Assembly: GCA_947454715.1 (NCBI GenBank)
Contig: CANGMZ010000023.1
Span: 1-34,786, forward strand
DNA length: 34,786 bases
Direction of reading: 5' to 3'
From: Chitinophagaceae bacterium
Lineage (GTDB): Bacteria; Bacteroidota; Bacteroidia; Chitinophagales; Chitinophagaceae
The notes under the pieces are model-generated. The model worked only from the letters and a program-made list of their open reading frames with translations. It was not told the DNA's origin and searched no databases. Below, one piece after another: positions 1 to 6,351 of the stretch; within the stretch, counting starts at the first letter, position 1, and every line of letters starts with the position of its first letter. Both the position numbers and the translations under genes were made by a program.

Positions 1-1281
1 AACCAAGTACATAATAATACTGGCCATAACACAGATTAAAATACTCACAAATAAAGAAACATCTTTAAATCGGTTAGTTTTTTTAAGGTCAGCAATTTGT
101 CCTTCTTGTTTCAGATGATCAAATGTTTTATTGAAATCAGCACCGGGCAACTCTTTTCTGGCAGTTTCGAGCGAATCTTCCATTCTTACATAGAGCTTAT
201 GGAAGTAATAGGCCTTAGGAATATCGCCAACAGTATCGTAATAGGTCCAATTCGCTTTACGCCATGCCAATTCCTCTTCTACGTTGGGGTTAACATCAAG
301 TAAATCACGGATGTGTTTCATTAAAGGCTGCACTTCTTTAAATTTACCTTCTTTGATATATAAGCGAGCGAGTTTTATTTCTGTCAACTGAGCATCCATA
401 TTCTCATAGCCCAGTTTCAAATTTGCTGCGATATTTTCTGCAAACAATTTTTCTGCAACTGCAAAATTACCTAGTTGCATGTAAGCATTACCCAGATTCC
501 CATTTACTACTGCCCGGCAGGCAATGATAGACTTAGCATCTCCGGGAAACCGATATTCATTCTTATTAATAAAATCGAGTGCTGCAAGATAGTATACAAC
601 TGCACTATCGTATTGATGTAACCTATCGAAACTAAGCCCGATATTATCTAATCCACCCTGTCGCTCTAAAAATGAAGCAACATAGTCATTACTATCGCAG
701 TTTGCAGATACAAGATATGCTTGCTTCATGTACTTAATAGCATCAACATACTTTCCTTGAATATAACGAATAGAAGCCAGAGACCTGTTATACTTTGCAA
801 AAGCACAAGAATCACCTTTCTGCTCAATGAATTCTTTCCCTTCATAAAAAGATTCAAATGCTTTATTGAACTCATTGAGCTGCACCAATATTTTCCCCTT
901 TGCAAATAAGGCTTCTGCATACTCTATTTTACATTCATCTTGATGCGAATTAAGTACCAATAAAATACTATCCGCATAACTGTGGGCCTGAATGAAATCA
1001 TTCATTTCAATAGAAACATTCATTTTCCAGAAATACTTTCTATATATATCATAGAACCCGGGATCGGGAAAAACTGCATAAAAAGAATCTAAACGAGTAA
1101 ATGCAGTTTTGCTATGCCCTGAGCTCACCAGATGGTCTACAGTATCGAAAACAGGATTGAAGTATACAGGATGATCTTTACTTTTATGCGATAAATTACA
1201 TGAAAATAAATACAATATAAATAAAATAGAAATCAATATAGGGTTTAGAAACAGACTTCGCTTTAATAGAAATGTTTTCAT
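1..1281 (-). CDS. TPR-containing membrane sensor protein, C-terminus outside window
   Basis: An open frame of 427 codons runs from an ATG at 1281 to the window edge without a stop, so the C-terminal part is missing. The N-terminus is a hydrophobic signal or anchor (about residues 9-27) ending in YLFSC, a possible lipobox with Cys28. Residues from about 40 to 375 are helical with TPR-like blocks such as EYAEALFAKGKILVQLNEF and NLGNAYMQLGNFAVAEKLF. A second hydrophobic segment (SLFVSILICVMASIIMYLV) lies at the truncated end. In Bacteroidota this layout (export signal, extracytoplasmic TPRs, one membrane helix) usually precedes a cytoplasmic histidine kinase or LuxR-type output domain, but that domain is not visible here. 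It is divergent from the LiaF/LytTR operon. The frame and TPR character are well supported; a sensor role is inference. Confidence 0.8.
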   Translation of the reverse strand, partial: MKTFLLKRSLFLNPILISILFILYLFSCNLSHKSKDHPVYFNPVFDTVDHLVSSGHSKTAFTRLDSFYAVFPDPGFYDIYRKYFWKMNVSIEMNDFIQAHSYADSILLVLNSHQDECKIEYAEALFAKGKILVQLNEFNKAFESFYEGKEFIEQKGDSCAFAKYNRSLASIRYIQGKYVDAIKYMKQAYLVSANCDSNDYVASFLERQGGLDNIGLSFDRLHQYDSAVVYYLAALDFINKNEYRFPGDAKSIIACRAVVNGNLGNAYMQLGNFAVAEKLFAENIAANLKLGYENMDAQLTEIKLARLYIKEGKFKEVQPLMKHIRDLLDVNPNVEEELAWRKANWTYYDTVGDIPKAYYFHKLYVRMEDSLETARKELPGADFNKTFDHLKQEGQIADLKKTNRFKDVSLFVSILICVMASIIMYLV

Positions 1282-1577
1282 GTAGCAGGTTATTCAGGTG
1301 CAGTGTGTGAAAATGCACCTAAAAGTACCTCTTTTAGCGCAAAATAAAGTTAATTTCAAATAACAAAATACTACTAAAACCCTCATCAATATTGACTTCC
1401 AATAGATTACAAAGCAAATTATCGCCCCATTATAATTAAACATTCATTGAAAAGTAATGCTACAATGATTGCTTACCGACAGATAGCCCCCATTTACCGA
1501 CAGATACATTTTTTTCGCCTAATAGAACTTTCGCACGGTATTTGCTGTAATTACTTTTACAGTACAATTAAGCAGAT
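1282..1577. other. Divergent intergenic region with a leader inverted repeat
   Basis: This 296-bp AT-rich gap separates the TPR sensor (minus) from the LiaF operon (plus), so it must carry promoters for both. An inverted repeat AGGTGCA (1296-1302) / TGCACCT (1314-1320) sits in the probable leader of the minus-strand gene. The 21-bp-period direct repeat is listed separately. I see no coding potential. Confidence 0.5.
1473..1506 (+). promoter_or_regulatory. Direct repeat TTACCGACAGATA x2, 21-bp period: candidate LytTR-binding site
   Basis: The 13-mer TTACCGACAGATA occurs exactly at 1473-1485 and again at 1494-1506, a start-to-start distance of 21 bp (two helical turns). LytTR regulators such as AgrA and AlgR bind paired direct repeats on one DNA face with about this spacing. 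The operon beginning 71 bp downstream encodes a LytTR regulator, so autoregulation is the simplest reading. The repeat is seen directly; the binding protein is inferred. Confidence 0.55.
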
Positions 1578-2336
1578 ATGCGCAGAAGAAACTTTAGAAA
1601 TCGTGACTGGAATGACCCTCAATGGCAGGAGCAAATGAAAGAACACCAGGAGCACAAACAACGTAACAGAGCATTTTTTGGAATAGCTGTTGCAATTTTG
1701 GGGATCTTATGGATATTTAAACTAGCCTTACATATCCCTTTTGAATGGGTTACAGAATGGCCATTCATACTTATTATAATAGGTGTATTAATCGGTATCA
1801 AAAACAATTTCCGTAATTCGGCATGGTGGATTTTGATATTGATAGGTGGAGCCAACCTTATTGACGACTACTACCCTAAGTATAATGATTATATATGGCC
1901 GGCGGCATTGATTATAGGGGGTTTAGCAATTGCCTTCAGACCACGCCGCACCGTTTGTAAACCTAATTTCAAAATAAACAACTCTGTAACGGCAGAAAAT
2001 AATCTCAATATAGATGTGACTTTTGGTGGCCGAAAAGAGATGATCACTTCAAAGGACTTTAAAAACGGTACTGTTTCAGTAACCTTCGGCGGCTGCGAGA
2101 TGAACTTTATGCAGGCTGACATAGAAGAGAGTGCAGTACTTGACCTAAGAGTATCATTTGGAGGTGTGGAAATTATTGTACCAGCACACTGGCATATACA
2201 AAATGAAATCAACCCATCTTTCGGCAATGTGGAAGATGAAAGAATATTACAAACTGCAAACAATAGTGAGAACAAAAAGACATTGATACTGAGAGGCAGT
2301 TGTGCCTTTGGCAATGTAGAGATCAAATCATATTAA
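1578..2336 (+). CDS. LiaF-like membrane protein (LiaI/LiaF TM region plus LiaF C-terminal domain)
   Basis: 252 aa. A charged N-terminal tail (about 1-30) is followed by four short membrane segments, roughly 33-52, 59-75, 82-94 and 106-120, with the LiaI/LiaF-type patterns GILWIFKLAL and WPFILIIIGVLIGIKN. The soluble C-terminal half (about 135-252) has the repeated beta pattern of LiaF C-terminal domains: VTFGG, VTFGGCEMNF, VSFGGVEIIVP and AFGNVEIKSY. In Firmicutes LiaF represses the LiaRS envelope-stress system. Here the gene is followed by a small protein and a LytS/LytTR pair, so a modulatory role toward that pair is likely but inferred. The ATG at 1578 places the charged tail before the first helix. 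Confidence 0.85.
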   Translation: MRRRNFRNRDWNDPQWQEQMKEHQEHKQRNRAFFGIAVAILGILWIFKLALHIPFEWVTEWPFILIIIGVLIGIKNNFRNSAWWILILIGGANLIDDYYPKYNDYIWPAALIIGGLAIAFRPRRTVCKPNFKINNSVTAENNLNIDVTFGGRKEMITSKDFKNGTVSVTFGGCEMNFMQADIEESAVLDLRVSFGGVEIIVPAHWHIQNEINPSFGNVEDERILQTANNSENKKTLILRGSCAFGNVEIKSY

Positions 2337-2367
2337 TCAGACCAACCACTCATAAAACACACACTCA

Positions 2368-2664
2368 ATGAAATCTTTTACAGCACAAATCGTTTATAGA
2401 ATAGAATGCGAAGGTTTACCAACTGACCAGTATGAAGAACAATGGAGACTGGTATATGCAGAAAGTGAAGACACTGCACTCAGTGAAGCCAGAAAAGCAG
2501 GTATGAACGAAGAAGCAACCTTTATAGACAGACATGGCCGCACAATATGCTGGCGAATGCTTGCAGTTAAAGACCTGCAACCAATTGAACTCAAAAACGG
2601 AGGATTGTTATTTTCGATGGTTCACGAACCTGAAATGGTAGCTGCGCCTTTATGGACTGCATAA
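2368..2664 (+). CDS. DUF4288-like small protein
   Basis: 98 aa, soluble, no signal or membrane segment, starting 31 bp after the LiaF-like gene. The protein begins with a strand (MKSFTAQIVYRIE), then a helix rich in Glu and Ala (SEDTALSEARKAG), and ends with a segment of the form W-x-VKDLQPIEL-x-x-G-x-LLFSM. That strand order and the closing pattern resemble DUF4288 proteins, which have no defined function. Its position inside the LiaF/LytS/LytTR operon suggests a regulatory or accessory role. The family call is from pattern memory and is only moderately secure; the gene itself is well supported by frame and spacing. Confidence 0.7.
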   Translation: MKSFTAQIVYRIECEGLPTDQYEEQWRLVYAESEDTALSEARKAGMNEEATFIDRHGRTICWRMLAVKDLQPIELKNGGLLFSMVHEPEMVAAPLWTA

Positions 2665-2720
2665 TAAAACCTGCAGGGATTGCATTATTTACATTTATTT
2701 GAATATTTCCATCAACCAAA

Positions 2721-3761
2721 GTGCGCTTTTTTAATAAAAACATTCACTGGATAGTCTCTTTGCTCATAGTATTGGGTACCACCGTGCATGTATATATGTT
2801 GCACACCACTCAAGGTTTTACTTGGGAATTATCTGTAGCAGACGCTGTTTGCAGTATGGTTACTCTGAGCCTGTCGGTTTGGAGTTTCATATTATTGATC
2901 AGAGCCTACCCTACTAAGGTAACTATATACTCTTATGCGCTAGTATTGGCGCTTGCCTTTGCACTTGCATCATCTTTTGCGGAAATGCAAGTACTCAGTT
3001 GGTGGATAAAAAAAGGGCCGGAAAACCAAGCCTATTTTACATGGTTGCGCACTACTATGCCGGTAAGATTTGCATTAACATGGGTATTTTATACTTGGCT
3101 CAGTACTAATGCGGCACTTCGCAAAAATATACAAGCACTCAACAGTCGCTTTCAACAACATGCAGATGCGGCTGAGCTGCTGAGAGATGCCGAGCTTTTT
3201 AAGTTAAGACAACAATTGCAACCCCACTTTTTATACAACAGTCTGAACTCTATAAGCGCACTGGTGATGATATCGCCGGACAGGGCACAAGAAATGGTAG
3301 GTAAACTATCTGATTTTTTGCGTGGTTCTGTAAGGAGAGAAGCAGAGGATATCATACCTATTCACGAAGAGATCATTTATATAGAATCCTATTTGGCAAT
3401 AGAGTCAGTACGATTTGGAGACCGACTCAATATTGTATTCGAAAAACAGTTTAGTGAAAAAGCCACCATTCCACCTTTCTTGTTTCAGCCAATATTAGAA
3501 AATGCCATCAAATTTGGTCTGTATGGTCAAACTGGTCAAGTGACCATAAATATAAACATCATTGAAGAACAAGGGATGTTGCTGCTGCATATTTCCAACC
3601 CATTTGACCCGGATTCTCAACCACCTAAGGGCACCGGCTTCGGACTAACGGGAGTAGGCAGGCGATTATATTTACTCTATTCCAGAACTGACCTACTTGA
3701 GACGACCAAAAACGAAAATAATTTTACCACTACGCTGAAAATACCACAACACCATGTATAA
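2721..3761 (+). CDS. LytS-family sensor histidine kinase
   Basis: 346 aa. Four membrane helices lie at about 10-27, 41-61, 69-87 and 113-129. A short linker leads to the His_kinase (LytS/YehU) domain with LRQQLQPHFLYNSLNS, where His169 is the expected phosphorylated residue. The ATPase part has an N box (ILENAIKFG, Asn261) and a glycine box (GTGFGLTG, 304-311). There is no PAS or GAF module, so sensing is probably in the membrane or through a partner such as the LiaF-like protein. The start is GTG: an in-frame TGA lies just upstream and the next Met is at residue 26, inside the first helix. The gene overlaps the response regulator by 8 bp, which suggests translational coupling of the pair. 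Confidence 0.92.
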   Translation: MRFFNKNIHWIVSLLIVLGTTVHVYMLHTTQGFTWELSVADAVCSMVTLSLSVWSFILLIRAYPTKVTIYSYALVLALAFALASSFAEMQVLSWWIKKGPENQAYFTWLRTTMPVRFALTWVFYTWLSTNAALRKNIQALNSRFQQHADAAELLRDAELFKLRQQLQPHFLYNSLNSISALVMISPDRAQEMVGKLSDFLRGSVRREAEDIIPIHEEIIYIESYLAIESVRFGDRLNIVFEKQFSEKATIPPFLFQPILENAIKFGLYGQTGQVTININIIEEQGMLLLHISNPFDPDSQPPKGTGFGLTGVGRRLYLLYSRTDLLETTKNENNFTTTLKIPQHHV

Positions 3762-4491
3762 AGTTATCATTATAGACGACGAACAGCTGGCCAGACAACT
3801 GATCAAATCTTTACTGCAGTCATATAGTCAAGTAGAAGTAATAGCTGAGTGCGCAGATGGATTTGAGGGATTTAAGGCAATACAGGAGTTGAAACCGGAC
3901 CTCATATTTCTGGACATACAAATGCCAAGAGTAAATGGTTTTGAAATGTTGGAACTGCTGGATGCACCGCCATCGGTTATATTCACCACTGCATTTGACG
4001 AGTATGCATTGAAAGCATTTGAAACACATGCTATAGATTATATTTTAAAGCCGGTTACACGCGACCGATTTGACAAAGCCATGCAAAAGTGGCTGCAACA
4101 AGCCGCAGATAAGAAATTACCCTCTGTAGCACCGGTAATAGAAAATAATGTCAATGAAGGTTACCAACACAGGCTAGTAGTAAAAGACAATGGTTTTATA
4201 AGAATTATTCCGGCAGGAGATATTTACTATGTAGAAGCCAGTGATGATTATGTGAAAATAGTAACAAAGGAAGGCACTTACTTGAAAAAAAGCACCTTGT
4301 CACATATTGAACAATCGCTGGACCCACAGCAATTTGTGAGGGTTCACCGTTCCTATTTGATTCCTGTAAGCCAGTTATCGCGAATAGAGCCCTATGAAAA
4401 AGACAGCCATGTAGCCCTACTCCACTGCGGAGCAAAAGCATTAGTTAGTAAAAGTGGTATGGCTAAACTAAAAACGATACTGGGTTGGTAA
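3754..4491 (+). CDS. LytTR-family response regulator
   Basis: 245 aa. The receiver domain covers about 1-120 with acidic pocket D8/D9, phosphoacceptor D54 (LIFLDIQMPRVNGFEML), T79 and K99 (YILKPV). The LytTR DNA-binding domain covers about 138-243, recognisable from FIRIIPAGDIYYVEASDDY and FVRVHRSYLIPV. LytTR proteins bind paired direct repeats on one helical face, and such a repeat with a 21-bp period lies upstream of this operon at 1473-1506. The ATG overlaps the end of the kinase gene, so the two are a cognate pair. The target regulon cannot be read from the window. I see no convincing terminator after the stop. Confidence 0.94.
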   Translation: MYKVIIIDDEQLARQLIKSLLQSYSQVEVIAECADGFEGFKAIQELKPDLIFLDIQMPRVNGFEMLELLDAPPSVIFTTAFDEYALKAFETHAIDYILKPVTRDRFDKAMQKWLQQAADKKLPSVAPVIENNVNEGYQHRLVVKDNGFIRIIPAGDIYYVEASDDYVKIVTKEGTYLKKSTLSHIEQSLDPQQFVRVHRSYLIPVSQLSRIEPYEKDSHVALLHCGAKALVSKSGMAKLKTILGW

Positions 4492-4780
4492 AATCAGAAT
4501 AAAATTTCGGGGCAGCATTCTATTCCAAAACATTTTGTTTTTAGACAATGTAAAAGAAAGATACTAGTTTATTATTTTACCACTTTGTCAGCATAAAAAT
4601 CGTAATTACAATAACAACATGAGACATTTGTGCTGATTATTTTTTCTAAAAAAAGCAGATTTTTTTCTAAAAAAATAATGCAGTTACAATATAAAATGCG
4701 GGTAATCCTGTAAATTTGATTTATCTTGTAATACTTTTTACTCTTTTTTACTAACCATTAGTTTATCTATATAAACGCAT
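4492..4780 (+). promoter_or_regulatory. RRM-gene upstream region: A/T-tract inverted repeats and a sigma box
   Basis: No gene is visible in this 289-bp stretch. Two self-complementary A/T tracts, TTTTTTCTAAAAAAA (4640-4654) and TTTTTTTCTAAAAAAA (4660-4675), sit in tandem and may bend DNA or act as a weak terminator of the preceding operon. TAAATTTG at 4711-4718 matches the Bacteroidota -7 consensus TAnnTTTG. A -33 TTTG at the right distance is not convincing. Transcription from here would give a leader of roughly 55-60 nt before the RRM gene. Confidence 0.45.
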
Positions 4781-5239
4781 ATGAATATTTTCGTTGGTAA
4801 CCTCAATCCGGAAACTACCGCTGAAGCGCTCCGTGTACTATTTGCTGAATTTGGTGAGATCATGTCCAGCAAAGTAATTTTTGATACAGCTACAGGCATG
4901 TCTCGTGGCTTTGGGTTTGTAGAAATGAGTAGCTTGGGCTGTTCTCAGGATGCTATCGACAACTTGGACATGAGTTATTTTGAAGGAAATATTATCTCTG
5001 TAAAAGAAGCAAAACAAAGCACTAACACACGTCCTTCTGCAAAGCAGGCAAGACCATTTGGTCAAAAACCGTCTTATGGGCCGAAACCATCTTACGGTCA
5101 AAAACCTACGTCTTATGGCACGAGCCCTGGTGGTCGTCCATTTAAGCCAAGAACAACACCACGCCCTCAGCAAGATCAGAACTTCAATAATTCATCTAGC
5201 GAAGGTGGGTATCAGAATAATTTCAACAAGAACTACTAG
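4781..5239 (+). CDS. RRM-domain RNA-binding protein
   Basis: 152 aa. One RNA recognition motif occupies about 1-77, with RNP-2 (IFVGNL, residues 3-8) and RNP-1 (RGFGFVEM, 42-49) including the aromatic residues that stack on RNA. The tail (about 78-152) is low complexity and probably disordered: basic and Gln/Pro/Tyr/Asn-rich, with repeated KPSYG-type units around 95-113 and an Asn/Gly/Ser-rich end. Bacteroidota carry several such single-RRM proteins, some shown to act as post-transcriptional regulators. The transcript would contain a leader from TAAATTTG at 4711 and a 3' region with strong hairpins, so self-binding is worth testing. The domain call is firm; targets are unknown. Confidence 0.93.
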   Translation: MNIFVGNLNPETTAEALRVLFAEFGEIMSSKVIFDTATGMSRGFGFVEMSSLGCSQDAIDNLDMSYFEGNIISVKEAKQSTNTRPSAKQARPFGQKPSYGPKPSYGQKPTSYGTSPGGRPFKPRTTPRPQQDQNFNNSSSEGGYQNNFNKNY

Positions 5240-5271
5240 AGCTAACATATAGCATAAAACATTCAGCAATT

Positions 5272-5331
5272 TTAGCTTACAGGGCATTTTAAATATGCCT
5301 TGTAAGCTAATTGTGCATTATGGCTAATGCA
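5272..5331 (+). other. Two adjacent RNA hairpins after the RRM gene
   Basis: Hairpin 1 pairs 5272-5287 with 5295-5310: 16 bp with one G-U pair and a 7-nt AT loop. Hairpin 2 pairs TGCATTA (5314-5320) with TAATGCA (5325-5331) around a TGGC loop. Neither is followed by a T run, so they look more like mRNA 3'-end or regulatory structures than simple intrinsic terminators. A role as a binding site for the RRM protein is speculation. Confidence 0.55.
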
Positions 5332-5370
5332 GAATAATGAAATCAATAACATAAATGCTATAAAACGAAA

Positions 5371-5408
5371 ATGCTCCGGCAAGCCGGAGCATAGGTGGGT
5401 ATTTTTTT
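5371..5408. terminator. GC-rich hairpin, candidate terminator
   Basis: ATGCTCCGG (5371-5379) pairs perfectly with CCGGAGCAT (5384-5392) around CAAG. On the plus strand seven T residues follow after a 9-nt gap (5402-5408). On the minus strand the stem is followed at once by TTTTCGTTTT, a better intrinsic-terminator geometry, although no minus-strand gene lies upstream of it. It may end the RRM transcript, or an unannotated antisense RNA. Confidence 0.55.
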
Positions 5409-5766
5409 CGTCATAGGCATAAATAAGATCTATTATTTACAAGGGCCACAAAACGAAACTGAATTGACACCTAAATAAAATCACCCTTGTAGATTAATAG
5501 CGTTTGTTTAGGTATCAAACATGGTGCAATCTACTACGAGGAATGAATCATTACCGTTTAAAGTTCACGAACGGTCGAAAAAGTTCATGAACGGTCAAAA
5601 AACTACTAAAAACCACATACATTAAAGACATAAAGCATATCTAAAACATTATTATAAAACGTATTTTTAGAATATAACGATACTACATTATTTGCTGTCG
5701 CATTAAGTTTAAGGTAATTCTGATTGAGCCATAAAAATGAGTAAATTAGCCTTTCAATATAATAGT
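5393..5766. other. Intergenic region with nested inverted repeats
   Basis: No supported gene. Inverted repeats include ACAAGGG (5439-5445) / CCCTTGT (5484-5490), and GTAGATT (5489-5495) / AATCTAC (5528-5534) enclosing GTTTG (5502-5506) / CAAAC (5516-5520). These pairings compete with one another, so a folded or switching RNA is possible but unproven. The 20-bp tandem repeat at 5561-5600 is listed separately. The last 130 bp before the lipoprotein gene is plain AT-rich DNA. Confidence 0.4.
5561..5600 (+). repeat. Tandem 20-bp repeat with palindromic core, operator-like
   Basis: AAGTTCACGAACGGTCGAAA (5561-5580) is followed directly by AAGTTCATGAACGGTCAAAA (5581-5600), identical at 18 of 20 positions. 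Each copy has a GTTC-NN-GAAC core, which is a perfect 10-bp palindrome in the second. The 20-bp period puts both sites on nearly the same helix face. An ACCGTT at 5553-5558 is complementary to AACGGT at 5570-5575. It lies 166 bp before the lipoprotein gene and looks like a double operator; the regulator is unknown. Confidence 0.6.
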
Positions 5767-6306
5767 ATGAGATTACTAACCATTGCACTGTTCTTCGTTC
5801 TGTCGCTCAATTCGTGTAGAGAAGATGATATTAATGACACCATCAAAGAATGTAAAAACATCAATGAACACCTTACTTCCTATCAACAAAAGACAATAGA
5901 CTTACCCGCACAATCAACCGAAGGTGGTTCGGTAACATTTTATTCTAAAGACGAAAAACTGGCTATGGTAAGAGCCGTTTACTATGGAGAAAGTGCCAGA
6001 AGCGATGCACGGTACTATTTTAAAGATGATAACCTGATTAGTGTAATACAGGAAGAATATACTTACAATAGACCTATATACGTTACTGAAGAACGTGCCA
6101 AAGCAGATGGCGACAGTACTTGGTATGATGATTCTAAAACTGTAAGAACCACAAATCGTTATTATTTCTATGATGGTGATATGGTGAAATGGATAGATAA
6201 AGACAATAAAGAAATTCCGGAGAGTAATAAGAAATACAGACTACAGGCTGCAATATTGTTTAAAGATGCAGAAAAGATCAAAAAAATGATGGCCGGAGTA
6301 AAATAG
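5767..6306 (+). CDS. Uncharacterised lipoprotein
   Basis: 179 aa from the ATG at 5767. A start at 5737 is also open, but 5767 puts a typical lipoprotein signal at the very N-terminus: MRLLTIALFFVLSLNSC with Cys17 as the lipidated residue. The mature part is hydrophilic, rich in Asp, Lys and Tyr, with no membrane segment and no family I recognise. It contains beta-strand-like stretches (EGGSVTFYSKDEKLAMVRAV, RYYFKDDNLISVIQEEYTY, NRYYFYDGDMVKWIDKDNKE), so a small beta-rich outer-membrane or periplasmic lipoprotein is likely. The 20-bp tandem repeat lies upstream. The 3' end, including the stop codon, lies inside a long terminator-like inverted repeat. Function unknown. Confidence 0.78.
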   Translation: MRLLTIALFFVLSLNSCREDDINDTIKECKNINEHLTSYQQKTIDLPAQSTEGGSVTFYSKDEKLAMVRAVYYGESARSDARYYFKDDNLISVIQEEYTYNRPIYVTEERAKADGDSTWYDDSKTVRTTNRYYFYDGDMVKWIDKDNKEIPESNKKYRLQAAILFKDAEKIKKMMAGVK

Positions 6307-6326
6307 CCATCATCTCTTTGATCTTT
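6273..6326. terminator. Convergent terminator hairpin overlapping the lipoprotein 3' end
   Basis: AAAGATCAAA (6273-6282) pairs with TTTGATCTTT (6317-6326). After a 4x4 internal loop, TGATGGC (6287-6293) pairs with GCCATCA (6306-6312) around a 12-nt loop that holds most of the stop codon. It lies between convergent genes and probably serves both strands. The last ten or so codons of the lipoprotein gene are part of the stem. Confidence 0.6.
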
Positions 6327-6351
6327 GCGTAGCACTATTACCTATAAATAA

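Noticed and set aside
1889..2326. 145-codon minus-strand frame opposite the LiaF-like gene
   Set aside because: Antisense shadow; the plus frame has clear membrane and LiaF-type beta patterns, while the minus translation resembles no protein family.
4838..5173. 111-codon minus-strand frame opposite the RRM gene
   Set aside because: The RRM motifs RNP-1 and RNP-2 are on the plus strand; the minus product is Arg/Cys/Phe-rich shadow.
5561..5600. CRISPR-like repeat
   Set aside because: Only two adjacent units without spacers and no cas genes; operator-like repeat is the better reading.
5606..5788. 60-codon minus-strand frame in the gap before the lipoprotein gene
   Set aside because: Tyr/Asn-rich translation expected from AT-rich DNA, overlaps the lipoprotein 5' end, and has no promoter box or recognisable motif.
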